Shown: positions 46,408 to 54,891 of the stretch, in pieces
Layout of the letters: each line of letters opens with the position of its first letter
How positions within the stretch are numbered: position 1 is the first letter of the stretch
Assembly (NCBI RefSeq): GCF_030315915.2
Contig: NZ_CP135990.1
Span: forward strand, 1,984,001-2,048,000
Length of the DNA stretch: 64,000 nucleotides
From: Providencia zhijiangensis
Lineage (GTDB): Bacteria; Pseudomonadota; Gammaproteobacteria; Enterobacterales; Enterobacteriaceae
Reading direction: 5' to 3'
Made by a program: the position numbers and the translations under genes
Notes under the pieces: model-generated
The model's input: the letters and a program-made list of their open reading frames with translations, nothing else
Told to the model about the DNA's origin: nothing
Databases searched by the model: none

Positions 46408-47012
46408 TACGATATCCTCGCTTCTGTGAAAGGATCCATGTAGTCATTAGGCTCAGAAGATTCATCGAGAGAATGAGCACCGGCGCTAGCAATCGCCATG
46501 GTGTACATTTGGAATGCTTCACTACCAATGCCAGCGTTAGAAGCCAATGGGCGTGCAAGCTCCCCAGCTAAGCGCCATGCAAGCGCATCAATGAATAGAG
46601 AATCAAACATATTCACGTCAGTTACTGATGCAACGTATTGGAGCCATGCTTGCGGTTGATCACAATAAATAAGCTTCCCTGTGCCGCTCACATCAGATCC
46701 AACAATGAATTGAATTGCATTATTTGGCTGTGGATATTTCTGGCCAGATTGAATAATCGCTATTGCCTTTAAACAGTCAGTTGGGTAGCTATAGGCAAAC
46801 TTCCAGTCCGGTGGCGGGTTATTGGTATCAGCTAACGCAACACGCTTACTTGCAAAATTCCATGGAAAATCAGACAGAACAGTGTCACGGCAATGACCGT
46901 AATGTAGATTGCATTGCTCGGCTTCTTTGCTCTTTTCGCTAAGGCTGTTAATGAACCGGCTGTTACCAATCCGGCTAAGCGCCATATTGCAGATTTCAAT
47001 TTCTGAGGCCAT
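46407..47012 (-). CDS. Head-tail adaptor, gp11-like
   Basis: A 201-residue protein (EIEICNMALSRIGNSRFINS, then RDTVLSDFPWNFASKRVALA) of the T7 tail-tubular-A type. It joins the portal-connector to the nozzle. The sequence NMALSRIG-x-x-x is common to this family. Confidence 0.8.
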   Translation of the reverse strand: MASEIEICNMALSRIGNSRFINSLSEKSKEAEQCNLHYGHCRDTVLSDFPWNFASKRVALADTNNPPPDWKFAYSYPTDCLKAIAIIQSGQKYPQPNNAIQFIVGSDVSGTGKLIYCDQPQAWLQYVASVTDVNMFDSLFIDALAWRLAGELARPLASNAGIGSEAFQMYTMAIASAGAHSLDESSEPNDYMDPFTEARIS

Positions 47013-47029
47013 TAGAGTTACTCCAAAAG

Positions 47030-47052
47030 AAAAAGGGGCTTTCGCCCCCTTT
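47030..47052 (-). terminator. Terminator-like hairpin inside the late operon
   Basis: On the minus strand AAAGGGGGC-GAAA-GCCCC is followed by TTTTTCTTTT. It lies between the 113-aa gene and the adaptor gene. It may lower expression of tail genes relative to capsid genes. Confidence 0.65.
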
Positions 47053-47062
47053 AACGCGAAAG

Positions 47063-47404
47063 TTAAATCGCTAATTCTTTACGTCTTTCATCAATCTCAG
47101 TGCGCATTTTATCTGCGCCCATATTGTGATGAGGTGCCTTACCAAATAATTGCGTGTACTGTTCGCGCAAATATTCAAGGCTGGATTCAACTGTATCGCC
47201 TGAGCCACTAATAGCGGTATTGGTTACAACTTCACCAGTATCACCACCAGCCCCATCAACCAAAGCGCCAGTATCAGGTTTAGCATCATCACCACCAATC
47301 AACTTTAAGTTGCTGCCAGCAATACCGCTGTATTCAACCTCTTCACCAACTTCAAGCAGACGACCAGCGATAAATGATTTTTTTAAAACTTTATATCGTG
47401 ACAT
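47063..47404 (-). CDS. Small virion-region protein (113 aa), unknown
   Basis: Starts MSRYKVLKKSFIAGRLLEVG, a short SH3-like beta segment, then a Gly/Asp/Thr-rich linker (residues about 40-70) and a helical C-terminus LEYLREQYTQLFGKA. It lies between the cement and adaptor genes. Possibly a head-completion protein. Its ATG is in the palindrome GTGACATGTCAC. Confidence 0.6.
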   Translation of the reverse strand: MSRYKVLKKSFIAGRLLEVGEEVEYSGIAGSNLKLIGGDDAKPDTGALVDGAGGDTGEVVTNTAISGSGDTVESSLEYLREQYTQLFGKAPHHNMGADKMRTEIDERRKELAI

Positions 47405-47412
47405 GTCACACC

Positions 47413-47844
47413 TTAATTAGTTACAGCGTTGTAGATAGGATGAGCATCAACGTTAAGTACGATGCCAGCCGTAAACTTACCTGCAGTTAATGGACCATCT
47501 ATGACAACGTAACGCAGACGCAGATACTTAATAACACCATGAGGAACTGCACCGACAATGCGCTTACCTGCATTTAAATCAGCAATAGGCATTTCAACGG
47601 ATTTAAACAATGCAACAGGCGTTGTAAATGCTTTATCTGCTGATGTTTCCAGTACGATTTGTACTTTTGCTTCACCTGCTGCTGTAGCCTGTTCAGTAAC
47701 CTGCGCAAACAGTTGCAACGGCTCACCAATACCGATATCACGGAAATCACCTTTTACTGGTGTTAGGTCAATGATACTGGTCGCAGTCGCTGATGCGGTC
47801 ACTGCTTGGTCGAGGGAAAATAGGTTTTCTTTATCTAAAATCAT
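47413..47844 (-). CDS. Capsid cement/decoration protein (Bbp16-like)
   Basis: A 143-residue beta-rich protein beginning MILDKENLFSLDQAVTASAT. Its composition, size and place after the major capsid gene match the Bbp16-type cement proteins of BPP-1/epsilon15-like phages. The start is chosen because GGGAG lies 9 bp upstream. Confidence 0.75.
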   Translation of the reverse strand: MILDKENLFSLDQAVTASATATSIIDLTPVKGDFRDIGIGEPLQLFAQVTEQATAAGEAKVQIVLETSADKAFTTPVALFKSVEMPIADLNAGKRIVGAVPHGVIKYLRLRYVVIDGPLTAGKFTAGIVLNVDAHPIYNAVTN

Positions 47845-47901
47845 GTTGCGAACTCCCAACAAAATTAAGTTAACGAGGCTAGATATCAGCCCCGTACGGA
47901 A

Positions 47902-48885
47902 TTACTTCACTTGGTCTTCTGTGGTGAGGATCACATCAGTACGACGCACCGGAATCTCATCAAAAGAAACGACTTTTTTCCCTGCAACTTCTTGCATGGA
48001 AATATTGACGTTCTTAGAGTTTTTAATCTGGCGGCGCATCCAGCTACGGATTTGCTGGTTACAGTAGAAAACAGGTTTACCCATAGACAGATTAGGGATT
48101 TTTTCAATCGCCTGAATCAGTAAATCAGGCAAGTCGATAGCGCCGGTTGCCTCTGGATCTTTGGTTAACTTAGAAAGGTCAACGTTAGCGATACGTACTA
48201 CATAACGCCAGTCACGAACAGTTAAACCATTCTTCCATTGAAAATGGGTACGGTAACCTTGATATTTACCACCGTTTTCATCTTCAAGAGTGACTTCACC
48301 CAGGTGTTTTTGTTCAAGCCCAGCTTTAGAACCTTTAGGGTAAATACCATGAACAGTATTTTGTCCCCATACCACTAGCCAGATTGAGGTTAAATTGCTA
48401 CCAGTACCACCAGCATCAATGATGTTTACGCCATTTTTAGCACTCAAATCATTGAAACGAGCAGCTAAACCAGTGAATCGCTGAGGGTGAACTGATGTAT
48501 CGCCATAGAACAGAGTTTCAGCCATTTGTTGGTTCATAGATTCAATGAACGCTTGTGCTTCTGATAATAGAAATTCAGATGTGCTACCGTTCATATCAGC
48601 TAGTTCTTTATCTACTTCTGAATAAGTTTCCAGCATACCTGTGGCATCTGTAACTTGCGCAGTTGTTGATTTACTTGGTTGAACACCATAGTTCAATAAA
48701 CGCCACGTTGCAGACGGTAAACCAGTGCGAACAGTGGTACGGTGACCTGTCGGTAAGTTACCCTCAACAAAGGTCATATCTTCAAGAATTTCGTTTGACT
48801 GGTTGAGCAGTTCAACGATTTTCGCTTGCTTGCTGTTTGGGTCTTGACGCTTAGCCCAATCAGTTAGAGTTAAAGCTTGAGGCAT
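47902..48885 (-). CDS. Major capsid protein
   Basis: A 327-residue protein. Recognised by size, position and sequence character: ATGMLETYSEVDKELADMNG, NQQMAETLFYGDTSVHPQRF, and the C-terminal AGKKVVSFDEIPVRRTDVIL. It has the epsilon15 gp7/BPP-1 Bbp17 type sequence with HK97 fold. It is preceded by the scaffold gene and followed by cement. Confidence 0.85.
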   Translation of the reverse strand: MPQALTLTDWAKRQDPNSKQAKIVELLNQSNEILEDMTFVEGNLPTGHRTTVRTGLPSATWRLLNYGVQPSKSTTAQVTDATGMLETYSEVDKELADMNGSTSEFLLSEAQAFIESMNQQMAETLFYGDTSVHPQRFTGLAARFNDLSAKNGVNIIDAGGTGSNLTSIWLVVWGQNTVHGIYPKGSKAGLEQKHLGEVTLEDENGGKYQGYRTHFQWKNGLTVRDWRYVVRIANVDLSKLTKDPEATGAIDLPDLLIQAIEKIPNLSMGKPVFYCNQQIRSWMRRQIKNSKNVNISMQEVAGKKVVSFDEIPVRRTDVILTTEDQVK

Positions 48886-48902
48886 AATTTATCTCCTATA
48901 CC

Positions 48903-49574
48903 TTATTTGCTATCACCAAAAAGAACATCCGCAGCACTGCGAGCGTTTTCACTGCTGCCACTAACAAAGCCGTCCTCAGACATAGCTTTGCCAATCTTTG
49001 AAAAAACACGAACAAGCTCTGGATGATTGCCTAAGCCTGTTTCAACCAGATAACTTTTAAGTTCAGGTGAACCGAATTGGTCCAACGCCTTTTGTGCATT
49101 ACCAATCGATTCTGTAGAGCTAAGCCCTTCCTTATCTGCGCTGACTGTTTCAGCCCAATCAGTAACTTGTTTTTGCCATGCATCGGCTTGCTGCTTAACC
49201 AGTTGCGGCATGATCGTAGATCCGTACACATCAACAATCTTTTGCGCCTGCTCGTTGCTTAATCCAAGTTCACGTGCGACAGGCTCAAACGCTGCTACGG
49301 CTTCTTTATCAAGCTCCTGGTCTTTGCCGGCCGTAAACTCATACTTTTCAGGCGCAGCGCTTACAGGCTTCTTGTTATCACCTTCCTGATTAGTACTGGA
49401 CGTATCATTATCCTTGTCAGTTTCTGTACCAGTAGTCGTAGTCTGATCACCTGTTGTTGATGTTTCAGTTTTAACCGCTGTAGTTTCTGTGGTTGTCGCA
49501 GCTGCACCCTCGCCACCATCAACTGAAACCTCATTACAAAGGCGACGAAACACCAAGCGTTGAAATAAATTCAT
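48903..49574 (-). CDS. Scaffold-like capsid assembly protein
   Basis: A 223-residue acidic protein. The first third is low-complexity Thr/Glu/Asp/Gly (TTTETTAVKTETSTTGDQ). The rest is helical (YEFTAGKDQELDKEAVAAFE; VDVYGSTIMPQLVKQQADAW). Composition and position immediately before the major capsid gene are typical for scaffold proteins. Confidence 0.75.
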   Translation of the reverse strand: MNLFQRLVFRRLCNEVSVDGGEGAAATTTETTAVKTETSTTGDQTTTTGTETDKDNDTSSTNQEGDNKKPVSAAPEKYEFTAGKDQELDKEAVAAFEPVARELGLSNEQAQKIVDVYGSTIMPQLVKQQADAWQKQVTDWAETVSADKEGLSSTESIGNAQKALDQFGSPELKSYLVETGLGNHPELVRVFSKIGKAMSEDGFVSGSSENARSAADVLFGDSK

Positions 49575-49894
49575 TGATTGTTCTCCTGTTCTTTGGCTTC
49601 TTCTGCCATGACCAAATAGAGATCAGGGCAAACACTCATTACATCGTTAAACAGCTCTAATCCCTTATTGCGTCTACCTTCATTGAATGAAGTGATATAG
49701 GGATCAGGCGTAAATGAAACTTCGAAAACACCGCTTAATGAGAGCGTTTTCCAGATAAAACGACGACCATATTCAGTGCTCATTACCTGTTTTAAATCAT
49801 CGTCTTCACGTTCTTTTCTAAGCTTGTCTTTAAGCTCTAAATCAGCTTGAATCGCTGCCTTTTCCTCTTCGGTGTAATCATCAAACTGTGTCAT
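49571..49894 (-). CDS. Small phage protein, Bbp19-like
   Basis: A 107-residue protein with the conserved core TEYGRRFIWKTLSLSGVFEV and NEGRRNKGLELFNDVMSVCP, seen between connector and scaffold genes in BPP-1-like phages. It overlaps its neighbours by 4 bp on both sides (ATGA junctions). Function unknown. Confidence 0.75.
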   Translation of the reverse strand: MTQFDDYTEEEKAAIQADLELKDKLRKEREDDDLKQVMSTEYGRRFIWKTLSLSGVFEVSFTPDPYITSFNEGRRNKGLELFNDVMSVCPDLYLVMAEEAKEQENNQ

Positions 49895-51543
49895 TGACCA
49901 CCACCAGCAAGCGCAGCTAAGGCGCTGTTGTCATCCATTGATGTATTACTAAGAGTCTGAGCACCAGCCATAGCCTCTTGTGCCATTTGCATTTGCTGCA
50001 TCTGCTGCTGTTGCTCTGCACGCTGCTGGCGAATAGCGGCTACTTGGTCATTGGATGAAACGATAGTTGGGGAAACGCCGATTGACTCAGCGTAGTTATC
50101 AATCATTTCGTCAGTGTTCAGCTTGTCGAGTGCTTCTGGTTTCATATTTGCCAGACCACCAACAAAACCAACAAAACGCTCAATGCTGCTAACACCAACT
50201 GATTTCTGCGCCTGTGCCATCACAGAGATGTATTCAACCTTAAGCTGCATGCCCTGCATTTCTTCTGGTGGAACCGGTAATAGGTTTTTACGTGCCATGA
50301 TTGCGAACGTACGATTAATTAACTTGTCGAGTAGTTCAGAATCTAAACGCTGTAAGACAGGACCTAACATGAGTAGCTTTTCTTCACGCATTTCAATTAC
50401 TGCCTCAACGGGCATTGAGCGTGTGTTTACAGACTGCATCATCATGAAGAGGTCAGAGAAATAGGCTTCTTTGATTTGATTACGAGTATCGCCAATATCA
50501 GCAATCAAGCCGTTAATGTCGGCTTGCACTTGGAATATCGGCTTAATCATTTGGTCTGCGCCAGCCATTGGTAGATAAGTTATCCCACCAGGCACAAGAG
50601 AAATGCGCTGATTCTTAATTGAGGCAGGCGCTTGCATAGGTGGATTGGTCACTTTATCAATCTGCTGTGCTTTGCGGCGTTGTAATAGCTGCAGTGCTTT
50701 CACACTACCTAACGCAATCATGCCGGGGCAAGATGAGCCGTAGACGTCCTCGCCGTTAACTTCCCAGCGTGGAGCCATAATAGGAAATTCATCAAAGCCA
50801 GATTCACGCAGAACGCGGTCGCTATCACCGCCCATTTCAAAGTAAACGGATTTAAACAGCTTGTTCTTAGCGTCCAGCTTGCCGCTGATGCGGTTTAAAT
50901 TCGGGTAGACTGAATGAATGACGGTGATCCACTGACTGTAGTTGCCAGAATCCCACATGCTTTTAACATGCTCACTCACATTGTCTAAGCCGAACTCCAT
51001 AACCAACTGGCGCACTGTCATGCTGAATTCACGGAAACAGGTATCAACTGTAAGATCTGGTCCATTCGCAATGTAATAGCTACCAATAGGAAACGGCACC
51101 GTACGAATGACGCGCTCGTTATCTTCCAGTACAGCTAGTGCGCTGGTGGCAAATGTGCCAATATCGGAATAGGTTTGCGGTAGTGACTGATAGATATTGG
51201 AACGGTTGAACACTTCGTTCATTCGCTGCTCAACTACTTCAAGCCACATTTTGACAGGGCTATAGTTCATCATGTCAGGGTCTGGCGTAGCCAAACGAAA
51301 CCATTTACGAGCAGGACTAGTTATCCCTGACATCATGCCACTAGAAAGCGTACGTTCAGATTTAGCCGCTTCTTGATCGATGATTTTCGTATTACGTCTA
51401 TCACCGCGATTGACTTCTGATGTGTTAAAACGAGTGCTACGAGGGCGTGTATACTCTGCAAGCTCTTTCCAGTGCGGCTCAAATGATTGGCGCTCATTCT
51501 TAAGCTGTGAGAGTTGTTTTAATAAATCCTGCTTTAAACTCAT
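49891..51543 (-). CDS. Portal / head-to-tail connecting protein
   Basis: About 550 residues, family 'head to tail connecting protein' of short-tailed phages. Motifs: LKNERQSFEPHWKELAEYTR, SERTLSSGMMSGITSPARKW and DVYGSSCPGMIALGSVKALQ. The C-terminal part is Gln/Met-rich (EQQQQMQQMQMAQEAM), a likely barrel/crown helix. The start MSLKQDLLKQ follows GGGGGGCGGT. It forms the DNA channel at the capsid vertex. Confidence 0.88.
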   Translation of the reverse strand: MSLKQDLLKQLSQLKNERQSFEPHWKELAEYTRPRSTRFNTSEVNRGDRRNTKIIDQEAAKSERTLSSGMMSGITSPARKWFRLATPDPDMMNYSPVKMWLEVVEQRMNEVFNRSNIYQSLPQTYSDIGTFATSALAVLEDNERVIRTVPFPIGSYYIANGPDLTVDTCFREFSMTVRQLVMEFGLDNVSEHVKSMWDSGNYSQWITVIHSVYPNLNRISGKLDAKNKLFKSVYFEMGGDSDRVLRESGFDEFPIMAPRWEVNGEDVYGSSCPGMIALGSVKALQLLQRRKAQQIDKVTNPPMQAPASIKNQRISLVPGGITYLPMAGADQMIKPIFQVQADINGLIADIGDTRNQIKEAYFSDLFMMMQSVNTRSMPVEAVIEMREEKLLMLGPVLQRLDSELLDKLINRTFAIMARKNLLPVPPEEMQGMQLKVEYISVMAQAQKSVGVSSIERFVGFVGGLANMKPEALDKLNTDEMIDNYAESIGVSPTIVSSNDQVAAIRQQRAEQQQQMQQMQMAQEAMAGAQTLSNTSMDDNSALAALAGGGQ

Positions 51544-51559
51544 ACCGCCCCCCGTTAGG

Positions 51560-51775
51560 TTACTGACCAAGTAGCGTTTTACCGCTGGTTGATGCTGAAC
51601 TAGTCGCACCCTGCGCACCGGTTAACAATGTTGACTTACGACCAGCGGCAGCACGGCGGCGGCGTTGTTCTTCATCACGAGAACCCACTACAGCTTCGTC
51701 CTGTTCTTGCGGCGCTGCTTGCACTGGTGGCGGGGTTTTAATCTTAGGCGTACCACCAAAAAGACCTCCACACAT
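51560..51775 (-). CDS. Small phage protein with Pro- and Arg-rich segments (71 aa)
   Basis: Starts MCGGLFGGTPKIKTPPPVQA, has an Arg-rich helix (DEEQRRRRAAAGRKSTLLTG) and a Ser/Thr-rich end. Proteins with the start MCGGLFGG and this composition are common upstream of the connector in related phages. It ends 16 bp before the connector start. Function unknown. Confidence 0.7.
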   Translation of the reverse strand: MCGGLFGGTPKIKTPPPVQAAPQEQDEAVVGSRDEEQRRRRAAAGRKSTLLTGAQGATSSASTSGKTLLGQ

Positions 51776-51830
51776 ATATCACCTCATAAGATAAACAATA
51801 ATGTCATTTAATATTTATTGTATATCTTAT

Positions 51831-51859
51831 TTGACAAATATAAAACCACGAGATACATT
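51831..51859 (+). promoter_or_regulatory. Sigma-70 promoter of the plus-strand cassette
   Basis: TTGACA (51831-51836), a 17-bp spacer and TACATT (51854-51859). A consensus -35 at ideal spacing. It points away from the minus-strand late genes. Confidence 0.75.
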
Positions 51860-51865
51860 TTGGTC

Positions 51866-51952
51866 ACAGGTCGTTAGTCGGATGTTCCTTTGCTCGTTAT
51901 CAAGTGCCGTTCCTTTGCTTACATTTGCCCTCTTCGTGAGGGCATTTTTTTT
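51866..51952 (+). ncRNA. Candidate phage small RNA with twin anti-SD motifs
   Basis: About 87 nt from the predicted start to the T-run. It ends in a strong terminator TGCCCTC-TTCGT-GAGGGCA plus eight Ts. Upstream of the hairpin the 11-mer GTTCCTTTGCT occurs twice (51884-51894 and 51909-51919, 25 bp apart). Its core TTCCTTT is complementary to AAAGGAA, a Shine-Dalgarno-type sequence. There is no ribosome-binding site or reading frame in this stretch. Expression is inferred. Confidence 0.55.
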
Positions 51953-51962
51953 AACTTGTGGT

Positions 51963-52040
51963 ATGGTATTTGCTCTGGCTAGGGTAGCTCCCGAAAAGCG
52001 GAATCGTCACCGCCTGCCAGTGCTGCTAAATGACGAATAA
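51963..52040 (+). CDS. Possible 25-aa leader peptide
   Basis: MVFALARVAPEKRNRHRLPV and five more residues. The frame is open further upstream, but that part crosses the sRNA terminator. It stops 15 bp before the 55-aa gene. The RBS is weak. Basic composition; possibly a coupled leader for the next gene. Confidence 0.35.
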   Translation: MVFALARVAPEKRNRHRLPVLLNDE

Positions 52041-52055
52041 CTAGACGAGGTTATT

Positions 52056-52223
52056 ATGAGTGATCAAACAATATTACAGGTATTAAGGCAGCAAGCGTTG
52101 CAGCGCGCTATTGGCGAAATGAACGCAGCCCTTGAAACAATGCTAAAAGATAACAATGGAGAATATCCTGCGTTAGCAGAAGTATTGCAGGATTGCATAA
52201 AAACACTAAAAGATAATATGTGA
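52056..52223 (+). CDS. Small moron protein (55 aa), unknown
   Basis: MSDQTILQVLRQQALQRAIG, then an acidic helical remainder ending CIKTLKDNM. RBS GAGG 7 bp upstream. It has its own terminator at 52248-52271 and lies antisense to the late operon, between terminase and the small Arg-rich gene. Probably expressed in the lysogen. Confidence 0.65.
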   Translation: MSDQTILQVLRQQALQRAIGEMNAALETMLKDNNGEYPALAEVLQDCIKTLKDNM

Positions 52224-52247
52224 TTTTTGTATATCCATAACAGACAT

Positions 52248-52271
52248 AGACCGCTAATGCGGTCTTTTTTT
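52248..52271 (+). terminator. Rho-independent terminator of the plus-strand cassette
   Basis: AGACCGC-TAAT-GCGGTCT followed by a run of seven Ts on the plus strand. The run touches the stop codon of terL, which is on the other strand. Confidence 0.88.
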
Positions 52272-53751
52272 ATGCATATGGATCGTAATCAGCATCACTA
52301 ACAACGTGACTACCATGATTAGATATAGAAATGTTATTGCGTTCTTTTTTGGTGACTGGGTAAGCAAACGTTAAGACAAACGCATCACCTTTACCCGGAG
52401 AACGTCCGATACGTTTTTTAATCTCTTCCTTTGGTTCTAGTACGATTTTACCGTCAACTCTAACCTTATATTCAGCCACGGATAAATCATCAGCTGTTTC
52501 TTGGTCATCAAGCGCGCCACCTATTTTTAACCATGTTTTAGCGCTGCTATACATTTCACCACGCTTATTTAGCATTTGTGGGTCTGTAGACGCGCTACCG
52601 AATTGCACAAGCTGCCAATCACGCCCCCATCCAGTGCCGATAGAATAAATCCCTGTACCATAGCCATAGTCAATATGAACAGCATCAGCACCAAACTGAT
52701 CCTCAAAGTCAGCAATGCGCTTAGCCATAACCATATCATCAGTAGTTTTGTTACCCGTCCACAGGCATTTACTGTGTAACCCTTGGCGCATATAAATAAC
52801 CGCATCATCATCACCGGAGTATGCAGGGTCAACGCCTATGATAATTGGTGCGTGTGATACCTCTGCTTGTGTTACTGTGCGCTTCATTGCTGCATCAGTT
52901 AAGCCAGTAGGTATGAATTGTGTTTCAGATGTTGACGGGAAGATCCCGCGCACACGAACCTTAACAAAGTCGCTATCCTCGCCCCTGTCCTCAATCCACT
53001 TATCAATCTGCTCTTTGTTGGTACCTTCAACCGTACGGCTATCAATCTGCTTGGTTTTCCAGCGGTGCTTAAACTTACGGAAACACTCGCGGAAACGCCC
53101 TGTATTACGTGTCGGGTTACCAAACGCTATCCAAATGATTTCTGTATTCTCATCCGTCAAGGCACCCTCTGCTACTTCCCACACCAGATCCGCAATGTTG
53201 GAAGCCTCATCGAAAACTAGAATGATGCGCTTACCCTGATTATGTAGCCCTGCAAATGCCTCTGTGTTGTTCTCTGACCACGGCACAGCGTCAGCACGCC
53301 ATGCGTTAGCGTGATTAGGGTCATTGGAATAGATAGCTGTTTTGGTACAGGTAAACCAATCCTTAGTGATAGATAAGCGCTGCCACTTTGCAATCTCTGG
53401 CCATGTTTTAGTACGTAGCTGGTTTTCAGTGTTAGCAGTAACAACAACCTTGCAATCTTCGCAGGTGTCCATGCCCCACTTGATGATCATCGATATGAAT
53501 GCAGATTTACCAATACCGTGACCTGATGCCCTAGCAAGCTGTAGCGGCTGGTGGCGCGTTTCTGGATTGCGTAGATGTTCACCTATTTCGTTCAGCGCTT
53601 CCGCCTGCCACTGGCGAGGCCCACTAGCATTTTCAAGTTCGGTACCAGCTTCACCCCAAGGAAATGCGTATAACGCATAGCTTAACGGGTCATGCGTAAA
53701 CATGCCGATATCGTTAATCAATTGCTCTTCTGGTGACATGGTATCAATCAT
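52270..53751 (-). CDS. Terminase large subunit
   Basis: A 493-residue packaging motor. The ATPase P-loop is ARASGHGIGKSAFISM near residue 72 and Walker B is RIILVFDEAS near 178. The nuclease domain has IIGVDPAYSGDDDAVIYM and HIDYGYGTG with metal-binding aspartates. Its start overlaps the small-subunit stop by 4 bp. Confidence 0.92.
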   Translation of the reverse strand: MIDTMSPEEQLINDIGMFTHDPLSYALYAFPWGEAGTELENASGPRQWQAEALNEIGEHLRNPETRHQPLQLARASGHGIGKSAFISMIIKWGMDTCEDCKVVVTANTENQLRTKTWPEIAKWQRLSITKDWFTCTKTAIYSNDPNHANAWRADAVPWSENNTEAFAGLHNQGKRIILVFDEASNIADLVWEVAEGALTDENTEIIWIAFGNPTRNTGRFRECFRKFKHRWKTKQIDSRTVEGTNKEQIDKWIEDRGEDSDFVKVRVRGIFPSTSETQFIPTGLTDAAMKRTVTQAEVSHAPIIIGVDPAYSGDDDAVIYMRQGLHSKCLWTGNKTTDDMVMAKRIADFEDQFGADAVHIDYGYGTGIYSIGTGWGRDWQLVQFGSASTDPQMLNKRGEMYSSAKTWLKIGGALDDQETADDLSVAEYKVRVDGKIVLEPKEEIKKRIGRSPGKGDAFVLTFAYPVTKKERNNISISNHGSHVVSDADYDPYA

Positions 53752-54308
53752 GACTCACCACCAGCGGCACGCTTACGGGCTGCTGCAAGCTTATCAGCAA
53801 GGGAAATAGTTACATCGACCTGATAGCGCTCACGGAATGCGTTAACATCAACGTGCTTACCAACCATTTCAAGTACACGAAGCTTATCTAACAGCTTCAC
53901 TTTCTTAACGGTAACCTTCTCATCAATGACGGCTATTTCAAATGCAGAAATGCTTTTGCGCCATACTGCAGGCCAATCTTTAATTTGCTTGATATCACCA
54001 GTATTAGTGAGAATATCTGCGATATCTGCATCCAGCATATTAACCAATCGCTCTAACACGCTGTCAGCATCTAGCTTCTTGCGCTTATTACGCTGCTGCA
54101 TAATCTGTGCTATACGGTCAATGACGCGCTGGTCTTTCATGAGTTGTGATGCACGCTTACAGGCGCTAACTTCGGCATAGCCTGCTGCTAGCGCTGCATT
54201 GGTTTGATTATCAGGGGCTTTGATATATTCCTGACAAAAACGCTCCATTTGAGCGTTAAGTGGTGTAGGTTTTCTGGCTGGTGGTTTTCGTGTTTTCTTT
54301 GTGGTCAT
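53748..54308 (-). CDS. Terminase small subunit
   Basis: A 186-residue DNA-recognition subunit (Terminase_2 type): LNAQMERFCQEYIKAPDNQT, NAALAAGYAEVSACKRASQL, then QRNKRKKLDADSVLERLVNM. A very basic N-terminal tail (TTKKTRKPPARKPTP) precedes the helix-turn-helix. The start follows GAGGTGATGATT. An upstream in-frame ATG at 54338 is less likely. Confidence 0.85.
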   Translation of the reverse strand: MTTKKTRKPPARKPTPLNAQMERFCQEYIKAPDNQTNAALAAGYAEVSACKRASQLMKDQRVIDRIAQIMQQRNKRKKLDADSVLERLVNMLDADIADILTNTGDIKQIKDWPAVWRKSISAFEIAVIDEKVTVKKVKLLDKLRVLEMVGKHVDVNAFRERYQVDVTISLADKLAAARKRAAGGES

Positions 54309-54443
54309 AATCATCACCTCTACGGTTATTATGACCAACTAAAAGATAACATTCAAACCTTATAGGGTTACCGCTAAGTTGATTGACAATATTCGTGTCA
54401 ACCGAATTTCTGTCTTGAGGGTGATTTGTCAACCATAGTCAAA
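54309..54443 (-). promoter_or_regulatory. Possible late-gene control region
   Basis: 135 bp between the early operon end and terS. It contains the inverted repeat TTGACA-N7-TGTCAA (54383-54401), whose minus-strand copy could be a -35 element. No strong -10 follows at the right spacing. No coding capacity seen. Confidence 0.35.
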
Positions 54444-54695
54444 TTAATCCACTTCATTCTGAATAACTTTGATTTCCATGCACTCCTCATCAAATCTCTT
54501 CTTGAAGAATGCATTGTTAATATTTTTTATTTTTTTAAATGCCTTACCTCTTGGAGTGAGTTTCTTGTAGCTTTTGCGGTATTCTGAAACAAAAATATTA
54601 ACAGTTGACTTCCTGTTCCTTAGAGTTCTGCTTGTCATTTTTAGAGCCTGAAACCGGTATGCAATGTTCAATTCGATTAGATTAGTTCCCCGCAC
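54444..54695 (-). CDS. Basic phage protein (up to 83 aa), unknown, last early gene
   Basis: Rich in Lys/Arg (SEYRKSYKKLTPRGKAFKKI). The start is uncertain: a GTG at 54695 overlaps the neighbouring gene, while an ATG at 54638 gives 64 residues. Its position just before the late genes is where an antiterminator or late activator is expected, but no such motif is recognised. Confidence 0.5.
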   Translation of the reverse strand: MRGTNLIELNIAYRFQALKMTSRTLRNRKSTVNIFVSEYRKSYKKLTPRGKAFKKIKNINNAFFKKRFDEECMEIKVIQNEVD

Positions 54696-54864
54696 CCTCT
54701 ACCTCCAATTTAGTCTCATGCCACCCTCTGGTTGCCCAGCACTCTGAATCACCATCAAGGCAGCAGCTTGAAACAGGCAACTGTTCACCGCACTTACCAC
54801 AGCACCGCTTTGATAGCTCCGCAATCTCACGCTTGAGCCGTGCATCGTCGTTACGTATGAGCAT
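54682..54864 (-). CDS. Small zinc-finger-like phage protein (60 aa)
   Basis: Contains SKRCCGKCGEQLPVSSCCLD, four to five closely spaced cysteines (CGKC and CC pairs), then DSECWATRGWHET. A zinc-ribbon-like small protein common in the nin-type region of lambdoid phages. It overlaps the next gene by 14 bp. Confidence 0.6.
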   Translation of the reverse strand: MLIRNDDARLKREIAELSKRCCGKCGEQLPVSSCCLDGDSECWATRGWHETKLEVEGAGN

Positions 54865-54891
54865 TTGAATGTATTCTGATTCGTCGTACGG

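Noticed and set aside
47398-47409. GTGACATGTCAC palindrome at the 47404 start, also found near 55374-55385
   Set aside because: Both copies coincide with an ATG-TCA-CG start context (Met-Ser-Arg) and RBS-like GTGAC, so a shared operator is not needed to explain them.
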